Positions 62,821-64,000 of a stretch of DNA of 64,000 nucleotides are shown here, one piece after another (the stretch's first letter is position 1; every line of letters begins with the position of its first letter). The translations under genes were made by a program, and so were the position numbers. Under the pieces are notes generated by a model, which saw nothing but the letters and a program-made list of their open reading frames with translations, searched no databases and was not told where the DNA came from. The stretch lies in assembly GCF_022811645.1 (NCBI RefSeq), contig NZ_CP094534.1, positions 5,208,001-5,272,000 of the forward strand. The letters run 5' to 3'. Source of the stretch: Hymenobacter monticola. Its GTDB lineage: Bacteria; Bacteroidota; Bacteroidia; Cytophagales; Hymenobacteraceae.

Positions 62821-64000
62821 CTACTCCTCGCCTGCCTGCCGCGCTGCCGCACTGGGCGGGTAGCCGAACTGCCGCGAAAACGCCGTGGAGAAAGCGGCCG
62901 GGCTGCCAAAGCCCACCTGGTACGACACCTCCGCCACCGTGCCCACCCGCACCTGTAGCAAGGCGTGCGCCCGCTGCAGGCGCGTGCCCCGGATGTACTC
63001 GCCCGGCGACTGCCCCGTGAGGGCCTTAAGCTTGCGGTGCACCTGCGTGCGGCTCATGCCAATGTCCTGCCCCATCTCATCCACGCCAAACGTTTCGTCG
63101 CCTAAGTGCTGCAACACCGATTCGTTCACCCGGCGCAAAAACTCCTGGTCGAGCGAGGGCAGCCCGGCCACGGCTGCCGCGTGCTCGGCCGCGTCTACGC
63201 CACGCACCGGGCGCGCTGCCGGAGCGGTGGTGGCCGGAGCGGTGGTGGCCGGCGCCGCTTTGGGCACTTCGGTGGGCGCGGCTTCGGGCTGGGTGGCGGT
63301 GGCGAAATGGGTGCGCACCCGCTGACGCAAAGCCAGCAGGTTGCGCACCTGGGCGCGCAGCTCGCGCGGGTTGAAGGGCTTGGCCAGGAAGGCATCAGCG
63401 CCGGTTTCGAGCCCCTCGAGCTTGGCGTCGGGCTCCGACTTGGCCGTGAGCAGCACCACCGGAATGTGGCTGGTCACGGGGTTGGTTTTGAGCTGTTCGC
63501 ATACCTGGTAGCCATTCAGGCCGGGCATCATCACGTCGCTTACTACTAAGTCGGGCACTTCGGCCTGGGCCAGGGCCACGCCGGCCCGGCCATCGGGGGC
63601 CAGCAGCACGCGGTAGCCGGCCGGCGCCAGCGTGGCCCGCACAAACTCGCGCACCTCGTCGTTGTCTTCAATCACCAGCACCACTTCGGCCTCGGCCTGG
63701 GGCGGCGTTGGCTCTTCTGTTAACTCCTCAGCAGCAGCGGGCGCCGGAGCCGGAGTACTGGTAGAGGCCCCGCCCAGCGTCACGGCCACAGGCCGCAGCC
63801 CCCGCGGCAGGTGCACCGTGAAGACGGCGCCGACACCGGGCTCGCTGCTCACCACCACGGTGCCGCCGTGCAGGGCCGTGAGCTCGCGCACCAACGCCAG
63901 GCCAATGCCCGTGCCGGTGCGCAGGTGTTCGGCGGCGGGGTTGCTAGCCTGGTAAAAACGGTCGAACAGGTGCGGCAGGTCTTCGGCGGCAATGCCGGGG
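62821..64000 (-). CDS. Hybrid histidine kinase with AraC output (HTCS), N-terminus outside window
   Basis: Open to the right edge. In order the visible part has: the end of a histidine-kinase ATPase domain (LFDRFYQ F-box and GTGIGLALVRELTALHGG, the G2 box); a P/A-rich linker; a receiver domain (VLVIEDNDEVREFV with acidic pocket, phospho-acceptor Asp in LVVSDVMMPGLNGYQ, and LTAKSEP plus a KPF lysine); a second Ala/Thr/Pro linker; and an AraC-type helix-turn-helix (MSRTQVHRKLKALTGQSPGEYIR). This is the hybrid two-component architecture used in Bacteroidota for extracellular signals. It lies just upstream of operon A and is the natural candidate for its activator. Confidence 0.93.
   Translation of the reverse strand, partial: PGIAAEDLPHLFDRFYQASNPAAEHLRTGTGIGLALVRELTALHGGTVVVSSEPGVGAVFTVHLPRGLRPVAVTLGGASTSTPAPAPAAAEELTEEPTPPQAEAEVVLVIEDNDEVREFVRATLAPAGYRVLLAPDGRAGVALAQAEVPDLVVSDVMMPGLNGYQVCEQLKTNPVTSHIPVVLLTAKSEPDAKLEGLETGADAFLAKPFNPRELRAQVRNLLALRQRVRTHFATATQPEAAPTEVPKAAPATTAPATTAPAARPVRGVDAAEHAAAVAGLPSLDQEFLRRVNESVLQHLGDETFGVDEMGQDIGMSRTQVHRKLKALTGQSPGEYIRGTRLQRAHALLQVRVGTVAEVSYQVGFGSPAAFSTAFSRQFGYPPSAAARQAGEE

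Noticed and set aside
63221..63255. Short tandem repeat GGAGCGGTGGTGGCC in the hybrid kinase gene
   Set aside because: It is a two-copy duplication coding for an Ala/Pro/Thr linker between receiver and AraC domains, common in such linkers and not a separate element.

Overview
The window is 64 kb of GC-rich chromosome from a member of the Bacteroidota, most likely a Hymenobacter-like member of the Cytophagales. The evidence is: promoters with the phylum's TAnnTTTG -7 element; secreted proteins with type IX secretion (T9SS) C-terminal sorting domains; DUF4199 proteins; a BatA-type membrane protein; a hybrid histidine kinase with a C-terminal AraC domain; and a 16S-Ile-Ala-23S-5S operon. The genus is inferred and could not be checked without a 16S search. 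No CRISPR array, intact transposase, prophage or integrase was seen.

Layout. 1-26.8 kb is mostly housekeeping: a lipid kinase end, an alpha/beta hydrolase, divergent arginase and arginine decarboxylase, a HAD phosphatase, protoporphyrinogen oxidase, a polyprenol-phosphate mannosyltransferase-like GT2, TerC, a delta-60-repeat T9SS protein, a GT51 transglycosylase fused to an AsmA-like region, PurB, a GT9 enzyme with cysteine clusters, tandem paralogous membrane proteins, and a leftward run of GT4, GT2, two DUF4199-type proteins and a BatA-type protein. 27.0-32.9 kb is a complete leftward rRNA operon driven by four tandem promoters. 33.3-41.0 kb carries PurA, a STAS/Fur pair with overlapping ends, a CHY zinc-finger protein, RelA/SpoT, tRNA-Leu, trigger factor and ClpP.

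41.3-62.5 kb is the accessory part: eleven leftward genes, nearly all with signal peptides, for cell-surface proteins. They include a YG-repeat protein, an OmpA-type lipoprotein, a multi-FN3 protein, a 2048-residue giant, two beta-barrel proteins, two small lipoproteins, a tail-fibre-like protein with an S74 autoprocessing domain, a GNAT enzyme and a T9SS protein. An incomplete hybrid two-component regulator follows at the right edge.

The strongest new observation concerns the two gaps that split this surface cluster into two transcription units. Both contain the same promoter architecture at identical offsets: a TTGCTTTG -7-like box, a CGAACG in place of the -33 TTG, and two 17-bp dyads whose centres are 41 bp apart. 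This suggests that one activator, perhaps the adjacent hybrid kinase, switches on the whole surface assembly. Intergenic regions also carry several families of hairpin repeats (REP-like and MITE-like), including copies on both sides of the giant gene.
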